Shown here one piece after another: positions 4,589 through 5,790 of a stretch of 5,790 nt of DNA. Source of the stretch: Aquifex sp. (GTDB lineage: Bacteria; Aquificota; Aquificia; Aquificales; Aquificaceae); assembly GCA_015487405.1 (NCBI GenBank), contig WFPV01000201.1, positions 1 to 5,790 of the forward strand, given 5' to 3'. The notes under the pieces are model-generated. The model ran no database searches, was not told the DNA's origin, and saw only the letters and a program-made list of their open reading frames with translations. A program made the position numbers and the translations under genes. How positions within the stretch are numbered: position 1 is the first letter of the stretch; each line of letters begins with the position of its first letter.

Positions 4589-5790
4589 ATGAGAGAACCC
4601 ATAGTTGCCATAGCAACCCCTTACGGTGAGAGTGCGATAGGAATCGTCAGGCTATCGGGAAAAGGAGTGCTTGACATTGTCAAAAAGTTTTTCAAAACTA
4701 AGGGAGAGATAAGGCCGCGTTTTGCCCACTTCGGAAGACTTTACGACGAGAAGGGCGAGGAGCTGGACGAGGGAATTCTCATATACTACAAAGCTCCCCA
4801 CTCCTACACGGGCGAAGATATGGTAGAGCTTAACCTTCACGGAAATCCGAGGATACTCCAAAGGGCGGTAGAGCTATTTTTAAAGGCGGGAGCAAGACTC
4901 GCAGAACCGGGTGAGTTCACAAAGAGAGCCTTTTTAAATGGCAAACTGGACCTAACCCAGGCGGAAGCGGTAGCGGAGCTTATCTCTGCAAAGGCCGAGC
5001 TTGCAAGAAAGGTAGCCTTAAAACAACTCCACGGTGAGCTCTCCAAGTATATAAGACCCCTAAGGGATACACTCCTTGAGCTCCTCGCCTACGTTGAGGC
5101 GGACATTGAGTTTGCAGAAGAGGATATCCCTACTCTTACCAAGGAACAAGTCCTTGAGATGGTAGACAAGGTTCTCAAAGGTATAGAAGAGCTCCTAAAA
5201 ACCGCAAAAACCGGTAAGTTCATAAGGGAAGGAATAAAGCTCGCCATAGTTGGGAGACCGAACGTAGGGAAGTCTTCCCTCTTTAACGCACTCCTCAAAG
5301 AAGAAAGAGCGATAGTTACGGATATAGAGGGAACGACGAGGGATTACATAGAGGAAACGCTCCAGCTTAAGGGAATTCCCGTTCGTTTGATAGATACCGC
5401 AGGTATCAGGGAAACTCAGGACTTTGTTGAAAAAATAGGCATAGAGAGAAGTAAGAAAAAGATAGAAGAGGCGGACCTCGTTCTCTTCGTGATAGACGGA
5501 AGTAGAGAGATAACCGATGAAGACCTGAAAATCTACGAAACCATAAAAACCAAGGAGAGTATAGTAGTAGTCAATAAGGTAGACCTTCCCTTGAGGGCTA
5601 ATCTTGAAATTTTTAAAGGTGAAAATATAATAAAAGTTAGTGCCCTAACCGGAGAGGGATTAGAAGAACTCTCCGAAGAAATCCTAAAAAAAGTAGGAGT
5701 TCAGTTAGAAGAAAGTGTTAATATATACGTATCCCTTAGGCACGAAACTTTACTTAAGAAAGCCAAGGAAGTTTTAGAAAGATTTAAGGA
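4589..5790 (+). CDS. mnmE: tRNA uridine-5-carboxymethylaminomethyl modification GTPase MnmE (TrmE/ThdF), C-terminus cut by window edge
   Basis: MnmE works with MnmG to add the (carboxymethyl)aminomethyl group to U34 of tRNAs reading codons that end in A/G, using GTP hydrolysis and a tetrahydrofolate one-carbon unit, in the cytoplasm. Visible are 400 residues of about 450. The N-terminal folate-binding domain (1-115) starts MREPIVAIATPYGESAIGIVRLSG and contains EPGEFTKRAFLNGKLDLTQAEAV (106-128). The helical domain follows (117-210), then the inserted G domain with G1 GRPNVGKS (222-229), G2 IEGTTRD (246-252), G3 DTAG (269-272), G4 NKVD (329-332) and G5 SALTG (351-355). The C-terminal cysteine motif lies beyond the edge. 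ATG 4589 is the only plausible start: an in-frame TAA lies at 4571-4573 with no other start codon between. The GGAG before it (4583-4586) is only two bases from ATG, unusually close. The gene is divergent from tRNA-Leu(UAA), a likely substrate. Confidence 0.98.
   Translation, partial: MREPIVAIATPYGESAIGIVRLSGKGVLDIVKKFFKTKGEIRPRFAHFGRLYDEKGEELDEGILIYYKAPHSYTGEDMVELNLHGNPRILQRAVELFLKAGARLAEPGEFTKRAFLNGKLDLTQAEAVAELISAKAELARKVALKQLHGELSKYIRPLRDTLLELLAYVEADIEFAEEDIPTLTKEQVLEMVDKVLKGIEELLKTAKTGKFIREGIKLAIVGRPNVGKSSLFNALLKEERAIVTDIEGTTRDYIEETLQLKGIPVRLIDTAGIRETQDFVEKIGIERSKKKIEEADLVLFVIDGSREITDEDLKIYETIKTKESIVVVNKVDLPLRANLEIFKGENIIKVSALTGEGLEELSEEILKKVGVQLEESVNIYVSLRHETLLKKAKEVLERFK

Noticed and set aside
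2157..5298. Several minus-strand open frames of about 70 codons (2157-2390, 2666-2875, 4652-4861, 4837-5046, 5089-5298)
   Set aside because: All are antisense to pyrD or mnmE, which have full motif support; Ser/Phe/Leu-rich translations are the expected shadow of purine-rich genes.

Overview
The window looks like chromosomal DNA of a thermophilic bacterium of the Aquifex/Hydrogenobacter group (Aquificales). The evidence is codon use (Arg almost all AGA/AGG, Ile often ATA), purine-rich coding strands, Lys/Glu-rich proteins, GTG starts on two genes, a base composition in the mid-40s % GC outside the restriction genes, and the character of the proteins. The species is an inference; no sequence search was run.

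Layout, left to right. (1) Positions 1-379, minus strand: the N-terminal third of a medium-chain, zinc-binding-type alcohol dehydrogenase that keeps the structural-zinc cysteines but has lost two catalytic-zinc ligands. (2) A 34-bp divergent promoter region with a near-perfect palindrome lying on a consensus -10 box. (3) Positions 414-2298: a two-gene type II restriction-modification (RM) unit, a beta-class amino-methyltransferase followed by an MjaI-family endonuclease overlapping it by 8 bp. The unit is markedly AT-rich. The methyltransferase carries a C-terminal domain that reads as a degenerate staphylococcal-nuclease-like (SNase/OB-fold) domain. (4) Positions 2298-3221: pyrD (class 1B dihydroorotate dehydrogenase), whose GTG start shares one base with the endonuclease stop codon. 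(5) Positions 3245-4198: a COG1242/TIGR01212 radical SAM protein (YhcC/YtqA family), then a small one-repeat TPR protein. (6) Positions 4443-4530, minus strand: tRNA-Leu(UAA) with encoded CCA, convergent with the TPR gene. (7) From 4589 to the right edge: mnmE (tRNA wobble-uridine GTPase), lacking only its last ~50 residues.

Two themes tie the genes together. First, the MjaI-family pair predicts CTAG specificity, and a hand scan finds no CTAG in all 5790 bases although about 60 CTA trinucleotides are present; this fits a host shaped by such a system, though CTAG is scarce in many bacteria anyway. Second, a YtqA-type radical SAM gene, a tRNA whose U34 is a known MnmE/MnmG target, and mnmE itself lie within 2.6 kb. 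This suggests that the radical SAM protein acts in the same wobble-uridine pathway, perhaps replacing the missing oxidase half of MnmC. I see no CRISPR, transposon, phage or conventional multi-gene defence island. The most unusual items are the SNase-like methyltransferase fusion and the radical SAM/tRNA/mnmE neighbourhood.
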